Of a stretch of 64,000 nt of DNA, positions 44,327 to 52,897 are shown piece after piece. The translations under genes were made by a program, and so were the position numbers. The stretch spans positions 1 through 64,000 of the forward strand of contig JAPPKS010000032.1 in NCBI GenBank assembly GCA_028819845.1. The letters run 5' to 3'. How positions within the stretch are numbered: position 1 is the first letter of the stretch; each line of letters begins with the position of its first letter. The notes under the pieces are model-generated. The model searched no databases. It saw only the letters and a list, made by a program, of their open reading frames with translations, and was not told the DNA's origin. This DNA is from Candidatus Poribacteria bacterium. Its GTDB lineage: Bacteria > Poribacteria > WGA-4E > PCPOR2b.

Positions 44327-45475
44327 GCTTGTGTCATTGAAGAGCGAGCAACTTTGAAATATTTTTTAATCAGTTTAGAGAATCCGAGTTATTACCCAAG
44401 GAATGTTCCATTTAACGTCGTGAGTTAGAGCGAATTACCATACAAAAAATCAAAGACATTAGCAGATTAGTAAGCAAAAGCGTGAAAATAATTACGGTTT
44501 GGTATGGAGCAGATTGGGCGAAATTAAAAGTGTGCAAAAAAGTCTTGACAGAAAATTGCAGAAGTGTTATCTTAAAGGTCGCCTTAATTTCGGATCACAA
44601 TTTATTAACGCATCGCCATTGAGTTAAACAAGTTACAAACAATCCATCCAATTCATCAAATCAGTTTGTGAACTTCAGAATTGGTTGGATACCGCTAGCC
44701 GATACAACCAACGAATACTCTTGATTCAGTTCCCGCTGCGGTAAGGAATGGCAGCAACACGATATTTGCAGTTGCATTCTTATCTTGTATAGGTTTCAAT
44801 TCACATTGATGGTGCATCAAGGTCTTCCGTCACACAACTTTTGTACGCCCTGTCTCCATAGTTCCGGCTATCCAGGTGTTTAAAAAGACTCAATATCCTT
44901 TGTTACGGGCGTCAGCTGGCACCATGCACAAAAGTTTCTGTTAATTGAAATGTTGATTGACATCGTTCATACGGCTTAACGGGGAACTCATAGCGATAGG
45001 AGACAACTCTTAGGGTTATGTATGTGAGCAGGCGATTAGATGAAAGGAGGTCATGATTTTCCGCACGACAGCATTTTAGGCTGTTGGTGACATAGGATTA
45101 AATCGCGAATAGTGATTTTTTCCGGTAAAATTGCAAAATAGTAGTCCTAATATTTTCAAGGACTATGGTTTTATCCTTACTTTTGGCTTTCGCTCAAAAA
45201 CGACCAAACAAAGGCTATATATGTCGTTATTACGTATCCTTTAGTGTTGGTTTTTCCACATGATGTTGTGTTCATTCGAGGAAGCACAAGAGCATGACGC
45301 GAAAAATGAGTCTAGGTTGAGATGAACTCAATGATATATTGTTTGCACTGTGATGTAACTATATGTCAATGGCCACTGTGATGGAATAGATTGCTACCGC
45401 AGAATTAGCGGGCAAGGACGTCAATTTGACCGATTGACAAGTACAAAATTTTATTTGCTCAAGGAGGCATGTTAA
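44327..45475. other. 1.15-kb gene-free region with a consensus promoter near its start
   Basis: No reading frame with plausible protein-like character was found in either direction. The region has a sigma-70-type promoter at 44545-44573 and no obvious terminator before the gene at 45476. It may carry a long leader, an unannotated small RNA, or regulatory sites for the large lipoprotein. AAGGAGG at about 45461-45467 is that gene's ribosome binding site. Confidence 0.6.
44545..44573 (+). promoter_or_regulatory. Sigma-70-type promoter in a gene-free region
   Basis: TTGACA (44545-44550) and TATCTT (44568-44573) are separated by 17 bases. The nearest gene on that strand starts 900 bases downstream. 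The promoter is therefore either for an unrecognised RNA or for an unusually long leader. Confidence 0.6.
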
Positions 45476-48400
45476 ATGAAGATACCAAAACCCTCGCTTG
45501 ATTGGTTGTTTGTTGCGGCTGGATTGTTCAGTTGTTTAGTGTTCTATGGGTGCGGGGCACAATCACTGGGACCACAAGAGCCCTTGCTCCCTTCCATTGA
45601 GGGACAATCCAAATTTTCTGACCGATTTCAACTCGAGGAAGAACCTCAATTCTTCTACGATCTCTTTGGTAAGGAATTGCTGGAAGGATCGGAGGTCTAT
45701 AACTACCGGGAACAAAAGTTGTTCGATCCATCCGGAGAACTAATCGTTGGATGGACGGGCCAACTCGATAGTGAGCGTTTCTCTGCACAATTGGACCGTA
45801 CTGTATTAACAGAAGACACGTTTCGCGGCAGGCATGCAGAGTGCGCCATCGGCGACAACATGCGAATTAAACCCTCTACACTATTTCCGAACCGATACAT
45901 CATGTATAAAACGGAATTCGATGGGTTTCGCATGGATATTTCGTTTGCGCATGAACGCCACCTATTTACGTTGCTCAATTCCCGAATTTCTAACCCAGCG
46001 CAGCTCTCTGATGCAGTACCCACGCTGGCGGGCACTTTTGGCCGCCGCAACGGTTTTTCGGATGATGCTGGGGTTCGGCACATTGAAAATGCACGATTAC
46101 TCGGATTTCGTGCGCAGGGACTTTTGGGCGATGTGTTCCGCGCGGGATTTACGTATGTTAACCTTCAAAAACAACATCCGGAACGCGTAGAGAATCCGAT
46201 GTTGGGTTCAGTTGCGAATACTCCGCCGGAGCGGATTGCGGTCGTATTCCGTGATGATTCTCCAGAGGATAACCACCCGTCAGCATTCGCGAATCTTCCG
46301 GAAGAAAACATCCAAGGCGGTGTTGGTGCGGCGGTTAAGACGATAACAGTGACGATTGTCACGCAAGCACTTGAGGAACTGACGGTTGACGAAAGGGAAG
46401 CTGGTGAAGTTGCCCGCCAGTTACCGGAAGAACAGCAAAAATTTACCGTGTTTTCCGATGAGATTTTGCCGGTCGGAAGCAGCACGGTGCATGAGACTGG
46501 GGACTGGAAAATCGTCGAAGGCTTCGATGCTATGCAGTATGAATTGAACCTTGAAGCGTTAGACGATCCAATTAACCCGCGCCAGGTGAAATCCGTGTTG
46601 TTTGAGATAATAGCTGCTGGCGACTACAATATCTCAGTTGTCGGTTTTAGCGGCGCCAACGTTGGCGACGTGAGTTCGGATTGGATTAAAACGTCAGACG
46701 GCCATATTGAAATGCCGTTTCGAGATGTCATCCAAGCGCCTGGCAATTACGGCCAGTCATCCGATTATACGAGCAATCGATCCAATCAATTTCGGAATCC
46801 AAATGCGTGGACGGGTGAAGGACGCGCTCGTAAAGTAAGCTATCGCTACGGCGCTGCGAGGGCGGCGGTTTTGTACGGCGTGGACTTGGAAGGCACACTG
46901 TTTAACACCTTAATTCGCGCCCACTATTCCGTCAACAGCAAGTATAAACAGTATCCGACCATTCCAAAAGACAAGGTCAGTTTCAGCCAAGTCAATCCAG
47001 ATATTGAAGAACCAGCGAATATTGCGATAGATCCGTCAACGGGGCTGGTGATTAACACCGATACGAGTCTTCCAACATACTCCGAGACAGAGGGGGAAAG
47101 GTTTGAAGCCCGGCTAGGTGGAGACGGCACCGACGAAAATGGCAGTGGGGAACTGGGTCGTGAAGTCGCGTGGTTTATCAACCTCAAGCAACGATTCGGC
47201 AGGCTCTTTTTGGAAGAGACATTCTACCATATTGACCCCGGTTACACGACGACGTACCATAATTGGGGTGCGAACACAGACAGAGATCAGACGTATTCTC
47301 TAGATCGGACACCCGAATCGGCGGCGGAAATCTCACCATACGACGAAATCAATTACATTTTGGTTGAAGATGATGATGATGACGATGATTGGCCAGATGA
47401 CATTGACTTTGACGGTGTATTGCCACAAGCCGACGACCGCGATCAGAACGGCGTGTTAGACTACGAGGAAGACTTTCTGATATTCGAAGCAGATCCTCCT
47501 ATTTTTCAGGATTTGGTAGACTTGAATAACAACGGTGTAATTGATTCGCTTGAAGATGATTATGAGCCGCAGTACGAGTACGGAATTGACCGTGAAGGTT
47601 ACCATATCGCGGCGAGTTACGACTTGTTGGATAACCTAACACTGAAGGTAGGTTGGCTAAACGAGAGCGAAATTTCGAGTCGCCGTCAGAACGATTCGAG
47701 ATATATGCATTTGACCTATCAACGTGACATCCCGGATTTTGGGACGATGTTGTTCCAGAACCGGTTTGTTCGCGTTCGAGACGACATTCCCGAATACTCG
47801 ATTACACTGCGTCCTGGTGAATTAGAGACAACGCAAGAATCAGATGAATTGGACTTCTTCAACGCACGCGCTAATACATCGACGCTCCAGTTCATTTACA
47901 CGGCAATTCCGAATTTGACATTAGAAACGAAATTCTTGTTAGTTCTTCAAAAGCAGTTTGAGCCGGATGTTGAGGATGCGATAGCGTTAGATATCCCGTT
48001 CGACGAGTCTTTAGAAGAAGGTGATGAGAACACAGAGCTGGATGAACGTGTGGATTTGATGGTGCCAGTGGATCAGGTTCGTGTTGCCGGAGATAGACGT
48101 GAGTTCCCGTTCTATCCTGATCACGGTCTAAATCCTCTGCATCCTGATGATGCGCAACAGCGCGGGTTAGTTTATGATCCCGACCAGTGGAAACCGCGCC
48201 GCTACGCGGAGCGCAATATTCGTAACCAGACGACTGTGATCAAGTTTAAATATGAGATACCGTTGGGCGACTTGCCGGGAGTAGACAAGATTGGTGAGGA
48301 TTTAACGCTCACGCCTATGGCAAAATACATCTGGACGAAGAAGTTCGATCGAAAGGGCGAGGAGATTGGCGACGTGTTGAATCCGCGCCTATTCGTGCCA

Positions 48401-48763
48401 ACGGATTTAGCACCGGTAGAATACTTGCGGTTCAATATACGGAGTCGTGAGGATGTGCTGGGTGTACGTCTAGATTACCAGTTCTCACAGCGAGTGAACA
48501 TTCTTGCCGGTTTTCAGTATCGGAAGTTTACCAACCGGGACAACAATTTCAAGAATTTTCTAACGAATTTCCCTGTTGACGAACCGGTACCGGTTTTATT
48601 CCGTCCCGACATTCGTACGCGAATCTTTGAAATTCAAATGATTAAGCGCGGAGAGTGGTTAGGGTTCAACATCGTGATATTGTCAGGATTCCGCCGGACG
48701 CGAATCATATTTGAGCGGACGACGACGAACACGACGTTCATCCGCGCAATGATGGGATTCTAG
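45476..48763 (+). CDS. Large outer-membrane lipoprotein, barrel-like, with EF-hand-type loops
   Basis: A 1095-residue lipoprotein. ATG 45476 follows AAGGAGG with an eight-base spacing. The lipobox is LVFYGC (Cys at residue 26). The first part (about 30-620) is a beta-rich domain. Residues about 625-700 are acidic, with a run of seven Asp, and hold two EF-hand-like loops: DRDQNGVLDYEED and DLNNNGVIDSLEDD. The C-terminal 400 residues alternate as a beta-barrel and end MMGF, with a terminal Phe. It may be an outer-membrane channel or usher with calcium-dependent folding. The family is not recognised. It sits just before the ExbB/ExbD genes. Confidence 0.75.
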   Translation: MKIPKPSLDWLFVAAGLFSCLVFYGCGAQSLGPQEPLLPSIEGQSKFSDRFQLEEEPQFFYDLFGKELLEGSEVYNYREQKLFDPSGELIVGWTGQLDSERFSAQLDRTVLTEDTFRGRHAECAIGDNMRIKPSTLFPNRYIMYKTEFDGFRMDISFAHERHLFTLLNSRISNPAQLSDAVPTLAGTFGRRNGFSDDAGVRHIENARLLGFRAQGLLGDVFRAGFTYVNLQKQHPERVENPMLGSVANTPPERIAVVFRDDSPEDNHPSAFANLPEENIQGGVGAAVKTITVTIVTQALEELTVDEREAGEVARQLPEEQQKFTVFSDEILPVGSSTVHETGDWKIVEGFDAMQYELNLEALDDPINPRQVKSVLFEIIAAGDYNISVVGFSGANVGDVSSDWIKTSDGHIEMPFRDVIQAPGNYGQSSDYTSNRSNQFRNPNAWTGEGRARKVSYRYGAARAAVLYGVDLEGTLFNTLIRAHYSVNSKYKQYPTIPKDKVSFSQVNPDIEEPANIAIDPSTGLVINTDTSLPTYSETEGERFEARLGGDGTDENGSGELGREVAWFINLKQRFGRLFLEETFYHIDPGYTTTYHNWGANTDRDQTYSLDRTPESAAEISPYDEINYILVEDDDDDDDWPDDIDFDGVLPQADDRDQNGVLDYEEDFLIFEADPPIFQDLVDLNNNGVIDSLEDDYEPQYEYGIDREGYHIAASYDLLDNLTLKVGWLNESEISSRRQNDSRYMHLTYQRDIPDFGTMLFQNRFVRVRDDIPEYSITLRPGELETTQESDELDFFNARANTSTLQFIYTAIPNLTLETKFLLVLQKQFEPDVEDAIALDIPFDESLEEGDENTELDERVDLMVPVDQVRVAGDRREFPFYPDHGLNPLHPDDAQQRGLVYDPDQWKPRRYAERNIRNQTTVIKFKYEIPLGDLPGVDKIGEDLTLTPMAKYIWTKKFDRKGEEIGDVLNPRLFVPTDLAPVEYLRFNIRSREDVLGVRLDYQFSQRVNILAGFQYRKFTNRDNNFKNFLTNFPVDEPVPVLFRPDIRTRIFEIQMIKRGEWLGFNIVILSGFRRTRIIFERTTTNTTFIRAMMGF

Positions 48764-48770
48764 TATGCGA

Positions 48771-48805
48771 AGCGCCAAGCATATCGAATGCTTGGCGCTT
48801 TTTTT
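48771..48805 (+). terminator. Rho-independent terminator
   Basis: AGCGCCAAGCAT (48771-48782) and ATGCTTGGCGCT (48788-48799) form a perfect 12-bp stem with a five-base loop, followed by a T-run. It ends the transcript of the large lipoprotein. Confidence 0.95.
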
Positions 48806-48823
48806 CAATTTGATTCAAAACTT

Positions 48824-48851
48824 TTGAAAAAATCAGGGGTTTGTTTATAAT
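48824..48851 (+). promoter_or_regulatory. Sigma-70-type promoter for the exbB-exbD operon
   Basis: TTGAAA (48824-48829) and TATAAT (48846-48851) are separated by 16 bases. The start of transcription would lie about 50 bases before the ATG of the ExbB fusion. Confidence 0.8.
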
Positions 48852-48910
48852 AGGAAGTGCAATCCCTTTTCAAAGTCATAACCTTAACATACAGATTGTG
48901 GGAGGAAAAG

Positions 48911-49930
48911 ATGCAACGTTTTAGTGTAACTCTAATTATAGTTAGCTTGTTGATATTCCAGGGTGCGGTGGTGTTTGCACAAGAGGAAGAAACATCCGTA
49001 GATGTATCCAGTACAACCGGCATTGTTCGCGGTCAGGTTTTGGATACCTCTGCTCAATCAAACCCTGTCCCCGAAGTCAACGTCATCATTAAGGATGTCA
49101 GTGGGGAGCAGTATGAAACCCAAACAGATACGGGCGGAGAATTCGAGGCAAGCGGCATTCCCCCGGGCCGCTATTTGATGAGTTTCTATAGAGACGGCTA
49201 CAAAGACAGAGAAGGTAAGGCAGTAACAGTCACAGCCGGAGGCGATCAATATGTACAAATGAAAATGACGAAAAAAGATACCGTTTTCACATTCTTTGCA
49301 AAGTTCGGTATCATCTTCTGGCCGCTTGCTCTGTGCTCTGTTGTGGCAGTAACGTTCATTATTGAACGGCTTTTTACCTTTGCAAGAAGCCGGTCAAAAA
49401 TTGGCACGGAACAGTTCATGGCAAGTATCACGAACTTCTTGCGCAACGAAAATATAATGGAAGCTGTCTCAACTTGTGAGGAAGCGGGCGGTCCATTAGC
49501 GAATGTTTTGAAGGCGGGTTTGCTGAAATACAGCCAAGCACAAATTGAAGAGCGAGAGATTACCAAGGAAGAAATTCAAGAAGCCATTCAGGAGGCAAGT
49601 CTCCTCGAAATTCCTGAGCTTGAGCGCAATCTGCCCGTACTCGGTACAATCGCCGCTATTTCTCCGTTGTTTGGTCTGCTGGGTACGGTTATCGGTATGA
49701 TTAGCGCATTTACGACGATCGCGCTAGAAGGTACCGGAGACCCGCAGCAATTGGCAGGAGGTATTTCACAAGCATTGCTGACTACTGCAGGTGGTCTAAC
49801 GATAGCTATTCCTTGCCTCATATTCTACAACCTATTTGATAGCGGGGTCAACAGGTACGTAATTGAGATTGAGCAGGTCTCAAACGAAATCGTTAACCAG
49901 TTGGTGCTTGGTCAAATGGATAGCGCCTAA
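48911..49930 (+). CDS. exbB: ExbB/TolQ-like proton channel fused to a carboxypeptidase-regulatory-like domain
   Basis: A 339-residue protein. ATG 48911 has GGAGG six bases upstream. Residues 1-23 are a signal peptide (VVFAQEEE), and about 38-115 form a CarboxypepD_reg beta-sandwich (GIVRGQVLDTSAQSNPVPEV). The rest is a MotA/TolQ/ExbB channel subunit: FGIIFWPLALCSVVAVTFII, then PVLGTIAAISPLFGLLGTVI and LLTTAGGLTIAIPCLIFYNL. With ExbD it couples the proton gradient to TonB- or Tol-type work in the envelope. ExbB proteins normally lack an exported domain in front, so the fusion is noteworthy. The TonB receptor at 5959 carries the same accessory domain type. Confidence 0.9.
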   Translation: MQRFSVTLIIVSLLIFQGAVVFAQEEETSVDVSSTTGIVRGQVLDTSAQSNPVPEVNVIIKDVSGEQYETQTDTGGEFEASGIPPGRYLMSFYRDGYKDREGKAVTVTAGGDQYVQMKMTKKDTVFTFFAKFGIIFWPLALCSVVAVTFIIERLFTFARSRSKIGTEQFMASITNFLRNENIMEAVSTCEEAGGPLANVLKAGLLKYSQAQIEEREITKEEIQEAIQEASLLEIPELERNLPVLGTIAAISPLFGLLGTVIGMISAFTTIALEGTGDPQQLAGGISQALLTTAGGLTIAIPCLIFYNLFDSGVNRYVIEIEQVSNEIVNQLVLGQMDSA

Positions 49931-49943
49931 ACCTGACGCTTCG

Positions 49944-49980
49944 ATGCTGCCCCTGTAACGCAAAATTACAAGGGCAGCAT
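49944..49980. other. Strong hairpin between exbB and exbD
   Basis: ATGCTGCCCCTGTAA (49944-49958) and TTACAAGGGCAGCAT (49966-49980) form a 15-bp stem with one C/A mismatch. No T-run follows, so it is more likely an attenuator or an mRNA-processing element than a full terminator. Confidence 0.65.
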
Positions 49981-50015
49981 TGTATGTATTTCTACCTATC
50001 AATAGGAGGATTGAA

Positions 50016-50468
50016 ATGGCTCAGGGTGGAAAACCTGAACGTATGACATTGCTCTCTACAAAACTGAAGGAGAGAAAGGGGCCGCGAATGGACATGGCCC
50101 CTATGATTGACTGCGTGTTCCTACTGTTAATCTTTTTCATGGTGGCAACGACATTCTCTCCAATGCCGGGTATTCGCGTGCAGTTACCGCCGCCGGGCAA
50201 GCCAAATCCCAATAAACCGAAGGGACTAATCGTGCGGATTGCCAATCCGGCGGGAGCAGAGCGTGTTGGCACTATGGTATTGAACGATGAAATCGTGGGA
50301 TTCAACGAAATGTTCAGCCAGTTCATTAATGCTCCCGAAGACATCAAGAATATGCTGATAATCCAATCAGAGCGTGCGGTTTTACATGAGCAAATAGTCA
50401 AGATTATGGATCTTGCAAAACAGGCAGGTATTGATAAAATTGGCTTTGCCATGGTCGCGAGGGAGTGA
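50016..50468 (+). CDS. exbD: ExbD/TolR-like protein, first copy
   Basis: A 150-residue partner of ExbB. ATG 50016 follows AGGAGG. One transmembrane segment (about 25-47) follows GPRMDMAPMIDCVFLLLIFF, in which the Asp of the MIDCVFLLLIFF segment is the conserved proton-carrying residue. The C-terminal periplasmic domain ends IDKIGFAMVARE. It is 86 bp behind the ExbB fusion, with the hairpin between them. Confidence 0.92.
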   Translation: MAQGGKPERMTLLSTKLKERKGPRMDMAPMIDCVFLLLIFFMVATTFSPMPGIRVQLPPPGKPNPNKPKGLIVRIANPAGAERVGTMVLNDEIVGFNEMFSQFINAPEDIKNMLIIQSERAVLHEQIVKIMDLAKQAGIDKIGFAMVARE

Positions 50469-50486
50469 GACAAAGTAAAGGTAGAA

Positions 50487-50795
50487 ATGGCTTTGTTTCA
50501 ACGGCGGGGTAGTTGATGTTATACCGGATTACAGGCGGCGCCGATATTTGACTGCACGTTTCTGTTGTTGCTGTTCTTTATGTTCTCAGCAATCACGCGT
50601 ACGCCTCGCGCATTTTCAACCGCGCTTCCGGTGTTAGGAACAAGGTACGAATTTCCCCGCGGCCGCTTTAAACAGCAATGCCGAATAAGGTCAAGCAAGA
50701 GGCCGCATGATGACATATTAATTGATGTAATGAAGCGTGCAATTCAACGCTTTAGTAGACCTGAAGGAGCTGGAAATCATATTCCAGATTACTAA
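50487..50795 (+). pseudogene. Degenerate exbD copy
   Basis: A broken duplicate of the functional exbD at 50828. Both begin ATGGCTTT(G/A)TTTCA(A/G)CGG, but here a TGA stops the frame after nine codons (50514-50516). The middle is read in another phase (TFLLLLFFMFSAITRTPRAF from 50565), and about 100 bp equivalent to the 51010-51120 stretch of the intact copy is missing. The end, RAIQRFSRPEGAGN, again matches RAKQRFSKPEGQE. It cannot encode a working protein. Confidence 0.85.
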
Positions 50796-50827
50796 CACTA
50801 CGAAAGGTTTGTAGAAGGAGGAAAACC

Positions 50828-51244
50828 ATGGCTTTATTTCAGCGGCGGGGTAGTCGGCAAGATACCGAGTTACAAATGGCGCCGATGATTGATTGCGTGT
50901 TTCTGTTGTTGATATTCTTTATGGTCTCAGCAATTATGCGTACGCCTCCGCCATTTTCAGTCACGCTACCGGAGTCAGCGACAAAGCACGAGTTTCCACG
51001 TAAGAAATTTAACTTATTTATCAGTCCAGATGGTCAGATTTCCTTTGATGACTTGTTAATGCAAACGATGGACGAGATGGATATATTTCTTGCCACGCAC
51101 GAGCATCTGATTAGTACGCTAATCATCAAGGCTGACAAAAGTACCCAACATGGCGTGGTTATTGATGTGATGGAGCGTGCGAAACAACGTTTTAGTAAAC
51201 CTGAGGGGCAGGAAATTGCCATAGCCGTATCGGAAGATGAGTAA
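50828..51244 (+). CDS. exbD: ExbD/TolR-like protein, second copy
   Basis: A 138-residue ExbD paralogue, preceded by GGAGGAAAACC. The membrane segment reads MAPMIDCVFLLLIFFMVSAI with the conserved Asp, and the periplasmic domain ends EGQEIAIAVSEDE. It differs clearly from the first copy after the membrane segment, so the two ExbD proteins may form mixed channels with one ExbB. A degenerate third copy lies between them. Confidence 0.92.
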   Translation: MALFQRRGSRQDTELQMAPMIDCVFLLLIFFMVSAIMRTPPPFSVTLPESATKHEFPRKKFNLFISPDGQISFDDLLMQTMDEMDIFLATHEHLISTLIIKADKSTQHGVVIDVMERAKQRFSKPEGQEIAIAVSEDE

Positions 51245-51371
51245 ATCTTGATTAACATGCTTCCGTGAAATGTCCTAATGGAATTGAGTTTTACCAGAAA
51301 ATCGAAATTGGGACGAAAGGCAAAATGAAGTTGAATTGATGCCACCGTTTCGGAAGTGTAAGTTTTTATGT

Positions 51372-51398
51372 AAGGCAGCCTAATGGCTGCCTTTTTTT
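51372..51398 (+). terminator. Rho-independent terminator after the exbD genes
   Basis: AAGGCAGCC (51372-51380) and GGCTGCCTT (51385-51393) form a 9-bp stem with a four-base loop and a T-run. It closes the exbB-exbD transcript. Confidence 0.93.
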
Positions 51399-51491
51399 GA
51401 CTGTACGCATCGAAGATTGACAGATGTTCTTTGGGTGTTTAAACAGTCCGCTTAATGTAGAGAGTTTGGACATAAGGTCAGGTGACAAAGG

Positions 51492-52007
51492 TTGTATTTA
51501 TTTCGCAATTTAATACTAAAACGGCATTTTTGCGGGTTAGCTCTAGTTCAGCTAATTACGATATTTGGGTGCAGCAGCGGCGAAATCCAAAACTTCGAGA
51601 ATATCCGAATCGAATCAGATTATCGCCTTGGCTATCTTGATATTCGAATTATTCTACTAGATAGAAATCGCAACGCCCTCATCTGGAGCGAAAGCATTCT
51701 AACGCCGGGGGTTGGTGTCAATGCAATTTCCGAATCCAAATTCATAACGGATGCTACAATCTATTCTATGCGGCAAGGCGCCAAGAGCGAAAAGGTCTAT
51801 GATGGCCAACTTTTTGATTTGCGGTGGGGGTCACTTGGCAGGTCAAATATAAGATTACTTCGTTCAGAAATACCACGCTTGCTAATCCTAGAGGATCCGC
51901 AGCGTGACACAGAAATGGGAATAATTACGATTACCGTAGAAACGGATAAACAGGGGCCGTTCTCCCATACTTTGGAAAACACGCGGATTTACACTGGCCT
52001 ACCGTAA
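51492..52007 (+). CDS. Lipoprotein of unknown function
   Basis: A 171-residue predicted lipoprotein with a TTG start at 51492 behind AGGTGA. The signal segment ends in ITIFGC (Cys at residue 27). The mature part is beta-rich, with paired strands such as GYLDIRIILLDRNRNALIWS and GIITITVETDKQGPFSHTLE, possibly a transthyretin- or Ig-like fold. No family is recognised. It is separated from the exbD operon by a terminator and so has its own promoter. Confidence 0.65.
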   Translation: MYLFRNLILKRHFCGLALVQLITIFGCSSGEIQNFENIRIESDYRLGYLDIRIILLDRNRNALIWSESILTPGVGVNAISESKFITDATIYSMRQGAKSEKVYDGQLFDLRWGSLGRSNIRLLRSEIPRLLILEDPQRDTEMGIITITVETDKQGPFSHTLENTRIYTGLP

Positions 52008-52167
52008 GCGCGTGTTTGAAAAATAAGCGGCAAACCCCACTGCAGCGTTCAATGGTTAGTCGCAGCGGCGTAACATGTTGTTGGGAAACGGAATTCACTC
52101 CTGGGGCACGTTTATCAAATCGCACATATGGAGAGGGTTGTTCAATCCGAAATTTCAATCGAGGGTG

Positions 52168-52196
52168 TTGACATCAATTCAAAATTTTAGTAGAAT
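52168..52196 (+). promoter_or_regulatory. Sigma-70-type promoter for the cupin gene
   Basis: TTGACA (52168-52173) and TAGAAT (52191-52196) are separated by 17 bases. Transcription would start about 95 bases before the ATG at 52297. Confidence 0.7.
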
Positions 52197-52296
52197 ATCA
52201 GGATATTCTTTATCCGTTTCCGAAATGCCGCTGCCGCGATTCTGACGCCAATAGCTTCCAATTCTTTTTGTGTTGACATTTATGGGGAGGGCGTTT

Positions 52297-52719
52297 ATGC
52301 TGAAATTCATTCATACGCTTGAAGATTTGAAGAGCAGTTTTACGGGATGGGGCGATGATACAATACCAGGTATTCCTCGTGAGGAAGCCGGATATTCAGT
52401 CGTTATTTCCTGCCCCGAGGGCGAATTATACGAAAAACAGGACTCAAATCCGTTTGCCACGAAACGCTTAATTGTTGGCATCCATACATGGCCTGTGGGG
52501 AAAGCGCACGGTAGCCACCACCATCCAAGCTGGGAACAGTGTTATTATATCTTTGCGGGGCAGGCGGAAATCACTGTTGGCGACGAAAAAAAGACTGTAG
52601 GGCCGGGAGGTTCGGCGTATATACCCGCAAGGGTCGAACACGACGTTGTTGCTGTTGGCGACGAGAAGATGGTGGCCGCAGTGATTAGTTGCGTGTTGGA
52701 CGAAGACGAACTCGACTAG
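52297..52719 (+). CDS. Cupin-domain protein
   Basis: A 140-residue single-cupin protein. ATG 52297 follows GGGGAGGG. The metal-binding motif is GSHHHPSWEQCYYIFAG, supplying two His and one Glu, followed by the second cupin motif GGSAYIPARVEHDVVAVG with the last His. It may be an isomerase, a dioxygenase-type enzyme or a ligand-binding protein. It begins a set with a dehydrogenase and a TIM-barrel isomerase that look like sugar or sugar-acid metabolism. Confidence 0.85.
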   Translation: MLKFIHTLEDLKSSFTGWGDDTIPGIPREEAGYSVVISCPEGELYEKQDSNPFATKRLIVGIHTWPVGKAHGSHHHPSWEQCYYIFAGQAEITVGDEKKTVGPGGSAYIPARVEHDVVAVGDEKMVAAVISCVLDEDELD

Positions 52720-52897
52720 GACACTGGCAAATGGATTTAAGTCGATAATATGTTCCTCTCTAGGATGGACACCGTTGTCCCGACCGTCGCGGCTCGGAAG
52801 CCCATACTACGGAAATTTGCATTATTTGTCTGACGCTGACCTATTGCAGACAAACACCTTGTTACCGTTCCTTCTATCCTTCAAAGGAGATTTTGGC

